A stretch of 64,000 nt of DNA from Bradyrhizobium sp. Ec3.3 (GTDB lineage Bacteria > Pseudomonadota > Alphaproteobacteria > Rhizobiales > Xanthobacteraceae), in assembly GCF_000472925.1 (NCBI RefSeq), contig NZ_AXAS01000013.1:1-64000 (forward strand), in the 5' to 3' direction. The translations under genes and the position numbers were made by a program. Shown here one piece after another: positions 27,322-36,141 of this stretch. The notes below the pieces were generated by a model. It was given only the letters and a program-made list of their open reading frames with translations, did not search any database and was not told where the DNA came from. The stretch's first letter is position 1. Every line of letters begins with the position of its first letter.

Positions 27322-27421
27322 CTAAAGCGCGATGAGATCAGGATGAATCGTCATCGCGCTTTAGGTTGTTGTTTGCGCATGATCTTTCCGGAAAACCGCT
27401 TCGCACTTTTCCGGATCATGC
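27322..27421. repeat. Dispersed intergenic repeat, family A copy 2 (inverted)
   Basis: Perfect 14-bp inverted repeat 27322-27335 / 27351-27364, then GTTGTTTG and a second hairpin with GCATGATC (27377-27384) / GATCATGC (27414-27421) arms. It is the reverse complement of the unit at 12145-12293 and sits between two convergent genes. Confidence 0.85.
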
Positions 27422-27422
27422 T

Positions 27423-28553
27423 TTAGGATGGCGCGGCTGCGCCGACCGTATCGGCCGAGACGGCTTCCCTGCTGCCGAGCGGCCTGGGCTTGCCCGTGGT
27501 GGTGTCCCGCAAGGTCTGCCGCTCGATCTCCGAGTTCAGCTCGGCCCCGAACATGACGACGATGGCGGACATCCACATCCACATCATCAAACCGATCGCT
27601 GCTCCCAGCGAGCCGTAGGTGGCGCTGTAATTGCCGAATTCCGAGAGATACCAGGAGAGCAGCGCCGAGCCGGCGATCCACAGGACGGAGGCAGTCACCG
27701 CGCCGATGCTGAGCCATTCCCAGCGCGCGGCGTCGCGGCTGGGCGCGAAGCGGTAGAGGATGGCGAGCGCGACCAGCAGGATGCCGAACAGCAGCGGCCA
27801 TCGCGCCAGCGCGACGATCAGCTTGCTCTCCGGGGCGAGCCCGAGATGGTTCAGCGCGAGCGGGAAGGCGACGACTGTGCCGACCATCAGCAGGAGCGCG
27901 GCGATGCCGCCGACGGTGAAAGCCAGCGACACCAGATTGAGCCGGATGAAGCTGCGCTTCTCGCGCTCCTCATAGGCGACGTTGAGCGCGTCGATGATGG
28001 ATTTGACGCCGGCATTGGCGCTCCAGATCGCCAGCACGAGACCGAACAGGAAGGTGGCGCCAAGCGCCGTGTTGCCCTTCGACACCACCCGCCCGATCTG
28101 GTCCTCGATGATCTGGAACGTACCCTCGGGCAGCATCATCGCGAGCGTCTGGAGGTTGGCGCTGATCGTCGAGGGGTTGGCGAACAGGCCGTAAGACGAG
28201 ACGAGCGCAGTGACGGCGGGAAAAATCGCAAGCAGTCCGAAGAAGACCACGCCGCCCGCGGTTGCGAGCAGTCGATCCTCGTCGATGCGCTGGTAGGTGC
28301 GCCAGAGAATGTCCTTCCAGCCGGCGAAGGGAATCCTGAAAGGGCTTCCGGACCGGCGGCCATGGCCGCCCTGCAAGGCGGCACGAGAGGGACTGGTTTC
28401 GGGCGAGTTGCCTTCCGCGTTGCGGCGGTCCTCGACGTTGGCTGATCGCGGCGAGATGTAGCCCTGAAAGTAGCGTTCCGCCGTCAGCACCAACACCGTC
28501 GTGGCGGCGACGAGCAGCCAATCGTCGAGCTGCTCGCGCCGCGGTGTCATCAT
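27423..28553 (-). CDS. YihY/BrkB-family inner-membrane protein
   Basis: 376 residues. After an N-terminal hydrophobic segment and a polar linker, the YihY core starts at about 80 (WRTYQRIDEDRLLATAGGVVFFGLLAIFP) and carries about six membrane helices. WSANAGVKSIIDALNVAYEEREKRSF and YGSLGAAIGLMMWMWMSAI are family hallmarks. The function of the family is not settled; early claims of RNase BN activity for YihY were withdrawn. The ATG overlaps the stop of the upstream holin-like gene (ATGA at 28550-28553), so the two membrane proteins are made together. Confidence 0.9.
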   Translation of the reverse strand: MMTPRREQLDDWLLVAATTVLVLTAERYFQGYISPRSANVEDRRNAEGNSPETSPSRAALQGGHGRRSGSPFRIPFAGWKDILWRTYQRIDEDRLLATAGGVVFFGLLAIFPAVTALVSSYGLFANPSTISANLQTLAMMLPEGTFQIIEDQIGRVVSKGNTALGATFLFGLVLAIWSANAGVKSIIDALNVAYEEREKRSFIRLNLVSLAFTVGGIAALLLMVGTVVAFPLALNHLGLAPESKLIVALARWPLLFGILLVALAILYRFAPSRDAARWEWLSIGAVTASVLWIAGSALLSWYLSEFGNYSATYGSLGAAIGLMMWMWMSAIVVMFGAELNSEIERQTLRDTTTGKPRPLGSREAVSADTVGAAAPS

Positions 28554-29137
28554 GCGTCCAATCGACGGTTGTGGCGCCTCCGGCGCGCCGCGGTTAAACC
28601 CAACAGCCCGATGGCTGCGAGCATCAGGCCAAGCTGCACCGAGCGGTTGCCCCGGGCCGGCGAACCGCCGTTGCGATGCCCCTTTTCGCCCGGCGCGAGC
28701 GGCACCAGCGGGATCGTGGTCGCGACCTCCTTCACGGCCTCCTTGACCGTTCCACGCGGAATCCGGGGCGTGGCGATCGCAACCCGCAGCCGGCTGGCGA
28801 GCGGCACGACCGCTTTGGGCCGGCGTTTCACCTGGGCCATTGCGACGGCGGCACAGATCGCCGCCAGCACCAGAAGCACGGCGCCGGCGGCGCCGAAGGC
28901 CCAGAACATTCCATAGGTGAGCTCGACCCAGCGGAACAGCGCCATCAGTCCGACGAAAAAGGCGGCGATGACGAACAGGCCCGCGACGGCGAACAGCCCG
29001 GCGGCGACCGCATACGACGTCGCCTTGCCGGTGGCCTGGCTGGTGCGGTCGCGCACATACGACCGGGCGGCGCGCCTGAGGTGGTGGAGCTTGAGCGCCA
29101 TTCCGACGCGCAGCAATTCGCCCGATGGCGCAAGCAT
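28550..29137 (-). CDS. Phage-holin-superfamily-like membrane protein
   Basis: 195 residues. Two strong hydrophobic segments (about 42-68 and 75-103) form a hairpin typical of the Phage_holin_3_6/DUF1469 family, followed by a basic cytoplasmic region and a third hydrophobic stretch (VQLGLMLAAIGLLGLT) before a RRRRHNRR tail. GGAGG lies 8 nt before the ATG at 29137. It is translationally coupled to the downstream YihY-type gene. A role in envelope or stress physiology is likely but unproven. Confidence 0.75.
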   Translation of the reverse strand: MLAPSGELLRVGMALKLHHLRRAARSYVRDRTSQATGKATSYAVAAGLFAVAGLFVIAAFFVGLMALFRWVELTYGMFWAFGAAGAVLLVLAAICAAVAMAQVKRRPKAVVPLASRLRVAIATPRIPRGTVKEAVKEVATTIPLVPLAPGEKGHRNGGSPARGNRSVQLGLMLAAIGLLGLTAARRRRHNRRLDA

Positions 29138-29220
29138 GCGAACAATCCTCCAGTGGCCGAGGCTTACGGCATTATCGTGATGAACGTGGAGGCGTTTGAC
29201 TTGTTCCGGAGGATGCGAAT

Positions 29221-30180
29221 TCAGCCGAGATCCGCGGCCGCGATCCAGAACACCTCGCCCTCGGAATCCTCGGTGTCGAGCCAGAGCAGCGGCAGTTCGG
29301 GGAACGCCTCATCGATCCGCTCGCGGCCGCGGCCGATCTCGCACAGCAGTCCGCCCTCGGGCGTGAGGTAGCGAGGTGCGTCTTGCAGGATGCGGCGCAC
29401 GACATCGAGCCCGTCGGCGCCGCCATCGAAGGCGAGCTTCGGTTCTGCGCGGCATTCCGGCGGCAGTGACGCCATCCCTTCGGCATCGACATAAGGCGGG
29501 TTGGAGATGATCAGGTCGTAGCGCGCGTTGCCGAGCACCGCGAACAGGTCGCCGCGATGGAGCGTGACGCGGTCTTCGAGACCGTAGTCGGCGACATTAC
29601 GCGCGGCAACCTCGATCGCGCCTTTGGAGATGTCGACAGCATCCACCTCGGCATTCGGGAAATGCAGTGCGGCGAGGATCGCAAGGCAGCCGGAGCCCGT
29701 GCAGAGATCGAGCACGCGCTCGACGGCAATCGGATCGTCGATCAGCGAGCCGGCCTCGCCGTCACCGCCGAAATGCGAATCCAGGAGCTCGCCGATGAAG
29801 GAACGCGGCACAATCACGCGCTCGTCGACGTAGAAGGGCAGGCCGCGCATGTAGATCTTGTTGACGAGATAGGCGGCCGGCTTGCGTGTGGTGACGCGCG
29901 CGTTGATCAGCGCAAGGAGGGTCTTGCCTTCCGCCGCGGTGACGCGGGCATTGGCAAAGGGTTCGAACTGCTCGGGATTGAGATGCAGCGCCTCGCAGAC
30001 AAGGAAGGCAGCTTCCGCCACCGGATCGGTGGTGCCATGCGCGAAGGCAAGCCTGGTTTCGACGAACCGGCTCACCGCATAGCGGACGAAATCGAGCAGC
30101 GTCACGAGCTCGCCGGCTGCGACCTTCGCAAGCTTTGGTGCGGCGCGGCCGCGCGTGGTCTTCTTGGACGCTTTTGCCAT
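29221..30180 (-). CDS. prmB: Ribosomal protein L3 N5-glutamine methyltransferase PrmB
   Basis: 319 residues. It has a helical N-terminal domain, the SAM loop VLDLCTGSGCLAILAALHFP (about 156-175), VDAVDIS and the catalytic NPPY at 227-230 (SNPPYVDAEGM). The NPPYVDAE context and YLVNKIYMRGLPFYVDERVIVPRS favour PrmB (YfcB) over PrmC. The N-terminal extension rich in Lys/Arg is local. Its ATG overlaps the moaE stop (ATGA at 30180), placing it at the end of the uvrC-pgsA-moaD-moaE-prmB run. Confidence 0.9.
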   Translation of the reverse strand: MAKASKKTTRGRAAPKLAKVAAGELVTLLDFVRYAVSRFVETRLAFAHGTTDPVAEAAFLVCEALHLNPEQFEPFANARVTAAEGKTLLALINARVTTRKPAAYLVNKIYMRGLPFYVDERVIVPRSFIGELLDSHFGGDGEAGSLIDDPIAVERVLDLCTGSGCLAILAALHFPNAEVDAVDISKGAIEVAARNVADYGLEDRVTLHRGDLFAVLGNARYDLIISNPPYVDAEGMASLPPECRAEPKLAFDGGADGLDVVRRILQDAPRYLTPEGGLLCEIGRGRERIDEAFPELPLLWLDTEDSEGEVFWIAAADLG

Positions 30181-30647
30181 CAGGATCTGGTCCAGCGTGC
30201 GGCGGCCTGGTCGTCGCGGGTATTAGCCTCGACCCAGCCGGTGCCGGCTGCGCTCTCTTCCTTCTTCCAGAACGGCGCGCTGGTTTTCAGGTAGTCCATC
30301 AGGAATTCGGCGGCCTGGAACGCCGCCTGGCGATGCTGCGAGGCAGTCACCACCAGCACGATGTTTTCGCCGGGCGTGATCCGGCCGACGCGATGGATCA
30401 CAGTGACGCCGTCGAGCGGCCAGCGCGAGATGGCCTCGTCGACGTGGCGTTTGATCTCCTCTTCGGCCATGCCCGGATAGTGTTCGAGCTTCAGCGCCGA
30501 AATCTTCGCGCTGTCCTCGTCGCCGCGGCAGATCCCGGAGAAGCTTACGACCGCGCCGATGTCGGTGCGACCGTTCGTCAGCGCAGCGATCTCGCGCGCG
30601 ACGTCGAAATCGTCTTGCTGGATGCGGATGGTGACAGGGCCGGTCAT
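30180..30647 (-). CDS. moaE: Molybdopterin synthase catalytic subunit MoaE
   Basis: 155 residues. The MoaE core includes GAVVSFSGICRGDED, LKLEHYPGMAEEEI, VTVIHRVGRITPGENIVLVV and the conserved lysine-bearing YLKTSAPFWKKE. With MoaD thiocarboxylate it inserts the dithiolene sulfurs into precursor Z to make molybdopterin. It lies 10 bp after moaD and overlaps prmB by 4 nt. The cofactor is needed by the CO dehydrogenase encoded at 51392-55184. Confidence 0.95.
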   Translation of the reverse strand: MTGPVTIRIQQDDFDVAREIAALTNGRTDIGAVVSFSGICRGDEDSAKISALKLEHYPGMAEEEIKRHVDEAISRWPLDGVTVIHRVGRITPGENIVLVVTASQHRQAAFQAAEFLMDYLKTSAPFWKKEESAAGTGWVEANTRDDQAAARWTRS

Positions 30648-30657
30648 GCGCGCGACG

Positions 30658-30909
30658 CTAGCCGCCGGTCATCGGCGGGAAGAACGCGATCTCGCGGGCG
30701 CCGGCGATCGCCGCATTCGGCTTGACGTGGGCGTGGTCGATCGCGGCACGGATCACCTTCGGCTTCTCGAACGCATAGGCGTAGGCCTCGCTCCGGCCGG
30801 ACAGCCAGGCGATCAGCTCCTCGATCGTCCGCACGCTCGCCGGCGGCTCGATCGTCTCCTCCGCCTTGCCGATGCGCTCGCGCACCCAGGCGAAATATTT
30901 CACCTTCAT
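30658..30909 (-). CDS. moaD: Molybdopterin synthase sulfur carrier subunit MoaD
   Basis: An 83-residue ubiquitin-fold protein with KVKYFAWVRERIGKAEE at the N-terminus and the required C-terminal FFPPMTGG. The Gly-Gly end is adenylated and thiocarboxylated to donate sulfur to MoaE. The ATG overlaps the pgsA stop (ATGA at 30906-30909). Confidence 0.95.
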   Translation of the reverse strand: MKVKYFAWVRERIGKAEETIEPPASVRTIEELIAWLSGRSEAYAYAFEKPKVIRAAIDHAHVKPNAAIAGAREIAFFPPMTGG

Positions 30910-31523
30910 CCCTCATCCTCCTTGATGAGGTGATGGATGCCGGCGCGGAAATAGTCATAGCCGGTGTACATGGTGAGCAGCGCCGACGCCCACAGCAAGA
31001 GCAGGCCGATCTGGGTCACCACCGGCACCACCTGGTCGCCGGCCTCGCCCGCGAGCAGGAAGCCGATCGCAACGAGCTGGACCGTCGTCTTCCACTTCGC
31101 AAGCTTGGTCACGGGCACGCTGACGCGCAGCGCCGCCAGATATTCGCGCAGGCCCGACACCAGGATCTCGCGGCACAGGATCACGATGGCAGCCCACAGC
31201 GACCAGCCGTGGATGATGCCGTCGGCCGCCAGCATCAGAAGGCACGAGGCGACCAGGAGCTTGTCGGCGATCGGGTCGAGCATCCGGCCGAAGGCTGACT
31301 GCTGGTTCCAGATCCGCGCATAATAGCCGTCGAGGTAATCCGTCACCCCCGCCGCGATGAAGATGGCAACCGCCACCCAGCGCAGCCACAGCGGCCCGTC
31401 CAGGATCGACTGGGCGTAGATGCATCCGACCACGACCGGGATCGCGGCGATCCGGCCATAGGTCAGGATGTTCGGGAGGGACATCGCGCGGCTGTTCGTC
31501 CCTCGTGTCGTGGCGATGTTCAT
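30906..31523 (-). CDS. pgsA: CDP-diacylglycerol--glycerol-3-phosphate 3-phosphatidyltransferase
   Basis: 205 residues, multiple membrane helices. The CDP-alcohol phosphotransferase motif D-x2-DG-x2-AR-x8-G-x3-D-x3-D is complete: DYLDGYYARIWNQQ followed by FGRMLDPIAD. SLPNILTYGRI at the N-terminus and KWKTTVQLVAIGFLL are PgsA-like. It makes phosphatidylglycerol phosphate. It is 97 bp after uvrC, in the uvrC-pgsA order common in proteobacteria. The ATG at 31523 was chosen. Confidence 0.94.
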   Translation of the reverse strand: MNIATTRGTNSRAMSLPNILTYGRIAAIPVVVGCIYAQSILDGPLWLRWVAVAIFIAAGVTDYLDGYYARIWNQQSAFGRMLDPIADKLLVASCLLMLAADGIIHGWSLWAAIVILCREILVSGLREYLAALRVSVPVTKLAKWKTTVQLVAIGFLLAGEAGDQVVPVVTQIGLLLLWASALLTMYTGYDYFRAGIHHLIKEDEG

Positions 31524-31620
31524 CCGTTCTACCAATACCGCTGCAGCCTGAAGGTCAACCGTCCCACTCCCCAAATGGGGTGCGGGATGCGACGCCCATA
31601 TGACCACGGCCCCCTTTAGT

Positions 31621-33681
31621 TCATCCCGGCTGGGGATGGAAATATTCGAAAATCTTGCGGGCGCTTTCCGCGCTCACCCCCGGAACCTTGCCGAGATCGG
31701 CGATCGACGCCCGCTCGATCTCCTTCAAGGTTCCGAAATGATGCAGCAAGGCACGTTTGCGTGACGGGCCGATGCCCGGGATCTCCTGCAAACCGGCCTC
31801 GCGGATGTCCTTCTTGCGCAGCTTGCGGTGCGAGCCGATGACGAACCGGTGGGCCTCGTCCCGCAACCTCTGAATGAAATAAAGCACGGGATCGCGCGGT
31901 TCGAGCTTGATCGCCTCGCGGTCCGGCATGAACAGGGTCTCGCGCCCGGCGTCGCGGTCCGGCCCCTTGGCGACCGACATCAGCGACACCTGGGTCAGCC
32001 CGAGGCTCTCGAAAATCTCCCTGATAGCGTTGAGCTGGCCGCGGCCGCCGTCGATGATCACGAGGTCGGGCCATTGTGGGAAGTCGTCGTCCCTGGCCTT
32101 CGCAGTCTCCTCGGGCGGACTGAGCAGCCGCTTGAAGCGGCGCTGCAAGACTTCCCGCATCATCGCATAGTCGTCCCCGGGCGTGAGCCCTTCCGACTTG
32201 ATGTTGAATTTGCGGTACTGGTTCTTCACGAAGCCGTCGGGCCCCGCGACGATCATGGCGCCGACCGCATTGGTGCCCTGGATATGGCTGTTGTCGTAGA
32301 CCTCGATGCGCTTCGGCGGATGGGGCAGGGTAAGGGTCGCGGCCATCGCTTCCAGCAGGCGGCCCTGCGTCGCGGTGTCCGCGAGCTTCCGTCCCAGCGC
32401 TTCCCGCGCGTTGGTCAGGGCATGGGTGACGAGCTCCTTCTTCTCGCCGCGCTTCGGCGTGGAAACCTCGACCTTGTGGCCGGCCTTGATTGACAGCGCG
32501 TTGGCAAGCAGCTCGCTTTCCTCGATCTCATGCGAGAGCAGGATGATCTTCGGCGGTGGCTTGTCGTCGTAGAACTGGGCGAGGAACGAGCCCAGCACCT
32601 CTTCCGGCGTGAACGTCTTCTCTGCCCGCGGAAAATAGGCGCGGTTGCCCCAGTTCTGCCCGGTGCGGAAGAAGAACACCTCGACGCAGGAGAAACCGCC
32701 CTCCTGGTGGATCGCAAACACGTCGGCTTCTTCCACGGTGCGCGGATTGATGCCCTGTTGCGACTGGATCGCCGACAGTGCGGCGAGACGGTCGCGATAG
32801 AGCGCGGCGCGCTCGAATTCGAGCTCGCCCGAGGCCTTCTCCATCTCGCCCGCAAGCTCCTGCTTCACGGCGTGGCTCTTGCCGGAGAGGAAGTCGGTCG
32901 CTTCCCGCACCAGCGTCGCATAGCCCGGGAAGTCGATCTCGCGGGTGCAGGGGCCGGCACAGCGGCGGATCTGGTGCAACAGGCAGGGCCGCGTGCGGCT
33001 CTCGAAAAACGAATCGGTGCAGGAGCGGATCAAGAAGGCGCGCTGCAAGGCAGTGATGGTGCGGTTGACGGCGCCGGCGGAAGCGAACGGGCCGAAATAG
33101 CGCCCGGGCCGGGTCTGCGCGCCGCGATGCTTGAGGATCTGCGGCGCCCAATGGTCGCCGGTGATCAGGATGTAGGGAAACGACTTGTCGTCGCGCAGCT
33201 GCACGTTAAAGCGCGGCCGGAGCTGCTTGATGAGGTTGGCCTCGAGCAGCAGCGCCTCGGTCTCGGTCGTGGTCGAGACGATCTCGACCGAGACCGTCGC
33301 CGCGATCATGCGCAGGATGCGCGCCGGCTGCTGCGCGCCCACGCGCGCGTAGTTGGAGAGGCGCTTTTTGACGTTCTTGGCCTTGCCGACATAGAGCACG
33401 TCGTTGTTCGCATTGAGCATGCGGTAGACGCCCGCCGAAGTGGGGGCGAGCCGTACCGCGCGCTCGATCGCGTCATGTCCGGTCGCAAGCGGACCTTCGC
33501 CGACCGCGCCAGTCTCTTCCAGGATATCCGGGAGCCGCGCCTCATCCTCGTCATCGCTGCCATTCGTCACGGGATCGACGTCGGGCGGCGTCAGCTCCTG
33601 CGGCGGGGCGTCCGGCGCTGCGCCGCGCCGCACCTTTCGCGCGCGTGCAGTGTCCGGGGTGTCGGAGGAATCGTGATCCAT
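31621..33681 (-). CDS. uvrC: Excinuclease ABC subunit C
   Basis: 686 residues. After a disordered acidic N-terminus of about 70 residues come the GIY-YIG nuclease ([27 protein letters not shown]), a cysteine cluster, the UVR motif, the EndoV-like domain ([28 protein letters not shown]) and C-terminal helix-hairpin-helix repeats ([17 protein letters not shown]). It makes both incisions in nucleotide-excision repair with UvrA/UvrB. First gene of the compact run ending in prmB. Confidence 0.96.
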   Translation of the reverse strand: MDHDSSDTPDTARARKVRRGAAPDAPPQELTPPDVDPVTNGSDDEDEARLPDILEETGAVGEGPLATGHDAIERAVRLAPTSAGVYRMLNANNDVLYVGKAKNVKKRLSNYARVGAQQPARILRMIAATVSVEIVSTTTETEALLLEANLIKQLRPRFNVQLRDDKSFPYILITGDHWAPQILKHRGAQTRPGRYFGPFASAGAVNRTITALQRAFLIRSCTDSFFESRTRPCLLHQIRRCAGPCTREIDFPGYATLVREATDFLSGKSHAVKQELAGEMEKASGELEFERAALYRDRLAALSAIQSQQGINPRTVEEADVFAIHQEGGFSCVEVFFFRTGQNWGNRAYFPRAEKTFTPEEVLGSFLAQFYDDKPPPKIILLSHEIEESELLANALSIKAGHKVEVSTPKRGEKKELVTHALTNAREALGRKLADTATQGRLLEAMAATLTLPHPPKRIEVYDNSHIQGTNAVGAMIVAGPDGFVKNQYRKFNIKSEGLTPGDDYAMMREVLQRRFKRLLSPPEETAKARDDDFPQWPDLVIIDGGRGQLNAIREIFESLGLTQVSLMSVAKGPDRDAGRETLFMPDREAIKLEPRDPVLYFIQRLRDEAHRFVIGSHRKLRKKDIREAGLQEIPGIGPSRKRALLHHFGTLKEIERASIADLGKVPGVSAESARKIFEYFHPQPG

Positions 33682-33799
33682 AGTGCGAATTTAGGCGCTG
33701 GGCGTGCCGATTTGAAGTTTCACCGGGCTGGCTGAGCGGACCGCGCGCGGTGTTCCCGGTAACGCTTCCTTAAGACTGTTAAGCGGGCGGTAACCGCGC

Positions 33800-33815
33800 T
33801 TAACAACCCTTTAAC
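33800..33815 (+). promoter_or_regulatory. CtrA-type binding site upstream of the outer-membrane protein gene
   Basis: TTAA-CAACCCT-TTAAC is an exact match to the alphaproteobacterial CtrA consensus TTAA-N7-TTAAC. It lies 120 bp before the ATG at 33935 in an AT-richer stretch with an adjacent GTTAAGCG...CGCTTAAC hairpin (33778-33804) and further TTAA motifs. Confidence 0.55.
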
Positions 33816-33934
33816 TTAAAACTCTCGATAAATCCTACGCGAAAAGTTCTTGGTTCCGTAACCATGCGGCTTTGCCTTGCGCGACTGCGCATGCAGACCG
33901 CGATGGCCTTGCGGCAGTTGCGTTGGAGTGTGTG

Positions 33935-34558
33935 ATGAAGGGGCTCGTTATGGGCGCTGCGGCTCTGGTTGCCGCCGGCTGGAGCGCTTCGGCAGAGGCC
34001 GCCGATCTCAATTACGGACGGCAAGCAGCCTATACCGTCAACCAGCCGCTCAATGCCTATAGCTGGGCCGGTCCCTATCTCGGCGCCAATCTCGGCTATG
34101 AATGGGGCTCGGTGAGCAACAATCCCGCCAATCCGGCCGGCTTCGTCGGCGGCATCCAGGCCGGCTACAACTTCCAGAACGGCCCGTGGGTGTTCGGCGT
34201 GGAAGGCGATATCCAGGCGGCCGGCGCCGACGATACGTTCGCGCCGTGGAAGTTTTCCAATCCCTGGTTCGGAACGTTGCGCGGTCGCGCCGGCTACGCC
34301 TTCAACAACATCCTGTTCTACGGCACCGCCGGTCTTGCATTCGGCGAGTTGCGTGCGGAGACTTTTGGCTGGACGGAGTCGCACACCACGGTGGGCTGGA
34401 CTGCAGGTGTCGGCGCCGAGTTCGGCATCGCGCAGAACTGGAGCGCCAAGATCGAATATCTCTTCCTCGATCTGTCTTCGAGCCAGTTCGCGATCACCGG
34501 CGTGTCGAACGGCTATAGCGCCAGCGTGGTGCGTGCAGGCGTGAACTATCACTTCTGA
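33935..34558 (+). CDS. Outer-membrane beta-barrel protein (Omp25/RopB-like)
   Basis: 207 residues. A signal peptide (MKGLVMGAAALVAAGW, cleavage after ASAEA) is followed by an 8-strand OMP_b-brl pattern: WAGPYLGANLGYEWG, GGIQAGYNFQNGPWVFGVEGDIQ, GTLRGRAGYAFNNILFYGTAGLAFG, VGWTAGVGAEFG, WSAKIEYLFLDL. It ends in the aromatic VNYHF needed for barrel assembly. Members are abundant surface proteins of Rhizobiales. A CtrA-type box lies upstream and a strong terminator downstream, so it is a single-gene unit. Confidence 0.92.
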   Translation: MKGLVMGAAALVAAGWSASAEAADLNYGRQAAYTVNQPLNAYSWAGPYLGANLGYEWGSVSNNPANPAGFVGGIQAGYNFQNGPWVFGVEGDIQAAGADDTFAPWKFSNPWFGTLRGRAGYAFNNILFYGTAGLAFGELRAETFGWTESHTTVGWTAGVGAEFGIAQNWSAKIEYLFLDLSSSQFAITGVSNGYSASVVRAGVNYHF

Positions 34559-34590
34559 TAGCTAAAGAAGAAAATACCGGACCTAAACCT

Positions 34591-34616
34591 CCCGGCCTCG
34601 CGGCCGGGACTTTTTT
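34591..34616 (+). terminator. Intrinsic terminator of the outer-membrane protein gene
   Basis: CCCGGCC (34591-34597), 4-nt loop, GGCCGGG (34602-34608), AC, then TTTTTTG. Confidence 0.92.
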
Positions 34617-34630
34617 GCGTCAGGCTTCGC

Positions 34631-34846
34631 CTAAGAGAGGATCACCAGGTTGACCGCCTTGGGTCCCTTGCCCTTCTTGTCCGGCTCGACTTCGAAAGTG
34701 ATACGCTGTCCTTCGGTGAGGTCCTTCAGTCCCGCCCGCTCCACCGCCGTGATGTGAACGAAGACGTCGCGACCGCCATCGTCCGGCTTGATGAAGCCGT
34801 AACCGCGCTCGCCGTTGAAAAATTTAACCGTGCCCGTCATGGCCAT
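34631..34846 (-). CDS. Cold-shock-domain protein
   Basis: 71 residues, a single CSD. RNP1 is GERGYGFI, RNP2 is DVFVHI, and the start MAMTGTVKFFN is typical. It binds single-stranded RNA/DNA and melts mRNA structure. GGGGAGGAG at 5 nt before the ATG at 34846 fixes the start. About 250 bp of gene-free sequence upstream (34847-35096) would allow the long structured 5' leader that csp mRNAs often have. Confidence 0.95.
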   Translation of the reverse strand: MAMTGTVKFFNGERGYGFIKPDDGGRDVFVHITAVERAGLKDLTEGQRITFEVEPDKKGKGPKAVNLVILS

Positions 34847-35096
34847 CGGGACTCCTCCCCCGCATTGCTCCTCCGCCGTGATGCAGACTCGCACCTCGGC
34901 ATGACCGGACATACGAGCCCGGGAGCTGGCCACCCTTGGACGGACGTGTCAGTCCGCCTGGATCCTTCTGAGGCCTTCACTCCGCCGCAACCATTCGCGG
35001 AAGCGGAACGCAAAGCCAGTCACGGGACACAGCATAATACGGTTCTTTGCAGATTGACTACCGTTCATGCATAGTTTTCCCAATAGGTGTACTACT

Positions 35097-35957
35097 TTAG
35101 GGCTTCGGTACCTCCAGGCGGAAACGGGCCGCGCCGCCCTGGCCGAGCGGCTTTTCGAGCTCCGGCAGGATGGTCTTGAGCTCGCCCTGCAGCGTAAAGG
35201 GTGGGTTGACGATCAAAAGCCCCGTCGTGACGAGTGGTGCGTCGGTACTTTGCGGTGCGACGCTGAATTCGAGCCGTAGGCATTTCCCCTGAGGCTTGGC
35301 TGCGGCTGCAGCCCGCGCCACAGCTTGCGCGAGCGCGTCGGTGGCGCGCCTGGATTTGACGGGATACCAGATCACATAGATGCCGGTCGGCCACTTGGCG
35401 TACGCTTCGGAGAAGGCCTCACCGAGACGCTCGAACTCGTCCTTGGCCTCGAAGGGCGGGTCGATCAGCACCAGACCGCGCCGCTCCTTCGGCGGCACGA
35501 AAGCCGGCAGCGCAACCCAGCCGTCAAGATCGACCACGCGCGCCTGCGTGTCGCGACGCAGCACATCGATCAGCGCCTTGCGCGCCTTCGGCTCGAGCTC
35601 GCAGGCGACGAGGCGGTCCTGCGGCCGCAACAGGCCACGCGCGATCAGCGGCGATCCGGGATAGGCCTTCAATTCGCCGCGCGGATTGAAGGCGCGGACG
35701 ATGTCGAGATAGGGCTTTGTGAGTGCGGCGACCTCGTTGGACAGACGTGCCTGCATGACGCGGGCGATGCCGGTCAGCCACTCGCCGCCGCGCCGCGCCT
35801 CGTCGCCTTCGAGATCGTAGAGGCCGGCGCCGGCATGAGTGTCGATGACGCGGAATGCGGCTGGCTTGTCCTGGAGATAGGTCAGGATGCGCGCCAGCAC
35901 GATGTGCTTGATGACATCGGCGAAGTTGCCGGCGTGAAAGGCGTGGCGGTAGTTCAT
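35097..35957 (-). CDS. rlmJ: 23S rRNA (adenine(2030)-N6)-methyltransferase RlmJ
   Basis: 286 residues starting MNYRHAFHAGNFADVIKHIV, the RlmJ hallmark. SAM-binding region FRVIDTHAGAGLYDL and catalytic DPPF (LVLIDPPFEAKDEF) are present; the C-terminus has LIVNPPFTLQGEL. It methylates A2030 of 23S rRNA. Monocistronic; a family B repeat follows its upstream side. Confidence 0.95.
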   Translation of the reverse strand: MNYRHAFHAGNFADVIKHIVLARILTYLQDKPAAFRVIDTHAGAGLYDLEGDEARRGGEWLTGIARVMQARLSNEVAALTKPYLDIVRAFNPRGELKAYPGSPLIARGLLRPQDRLVACELEPKARKALIDVLRRDTQARVVDLDGWVALPAFVPPKERRGLVLIDPPFEAKDEFERLGEAFSEAYAKWPTGIYVIWYPVKSRRATDALAQAVARAAAAAKPQGKCLRLEFSVAPQSTDAPLVTTGLLIVNPPFTLQGELKTILPELEKPLGQGGAARFRLEVPKP

Positions 35958-35996
35958 GTCGGACAGTTACGACATCGCGCGATGAAAGTAACGGTT

Positions 35997-36120
35997 GTCA
36001 TTCCGGGACGATGCGACGGGACCGCAAGCGCGGCCCGGAGCATCGAACTATGGTGCGCAATTGCGCACCTGAGAATCCCGAGATTCCGGGTCTGGTGCTG
36101 ACGCTCCATCCCGGAATGAC
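35997..36120. repeat. Dispersed inverted repeat, family B copy 3 (long form)
   Basis: Outer arms GTCATTCCGGGA (from 35997) and TCCCGGAATGAC (to 36120) enclose GTGCGCAATTGCGCAC and a CCGAGATTCCGGG-type centre. It separates divergent rlmJ from the 3' end of the RNase T2 gene. Confidence 0.85.
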
Positions 36121-36141
36121 GGAGAGAGTGTGCGGCTGAGG

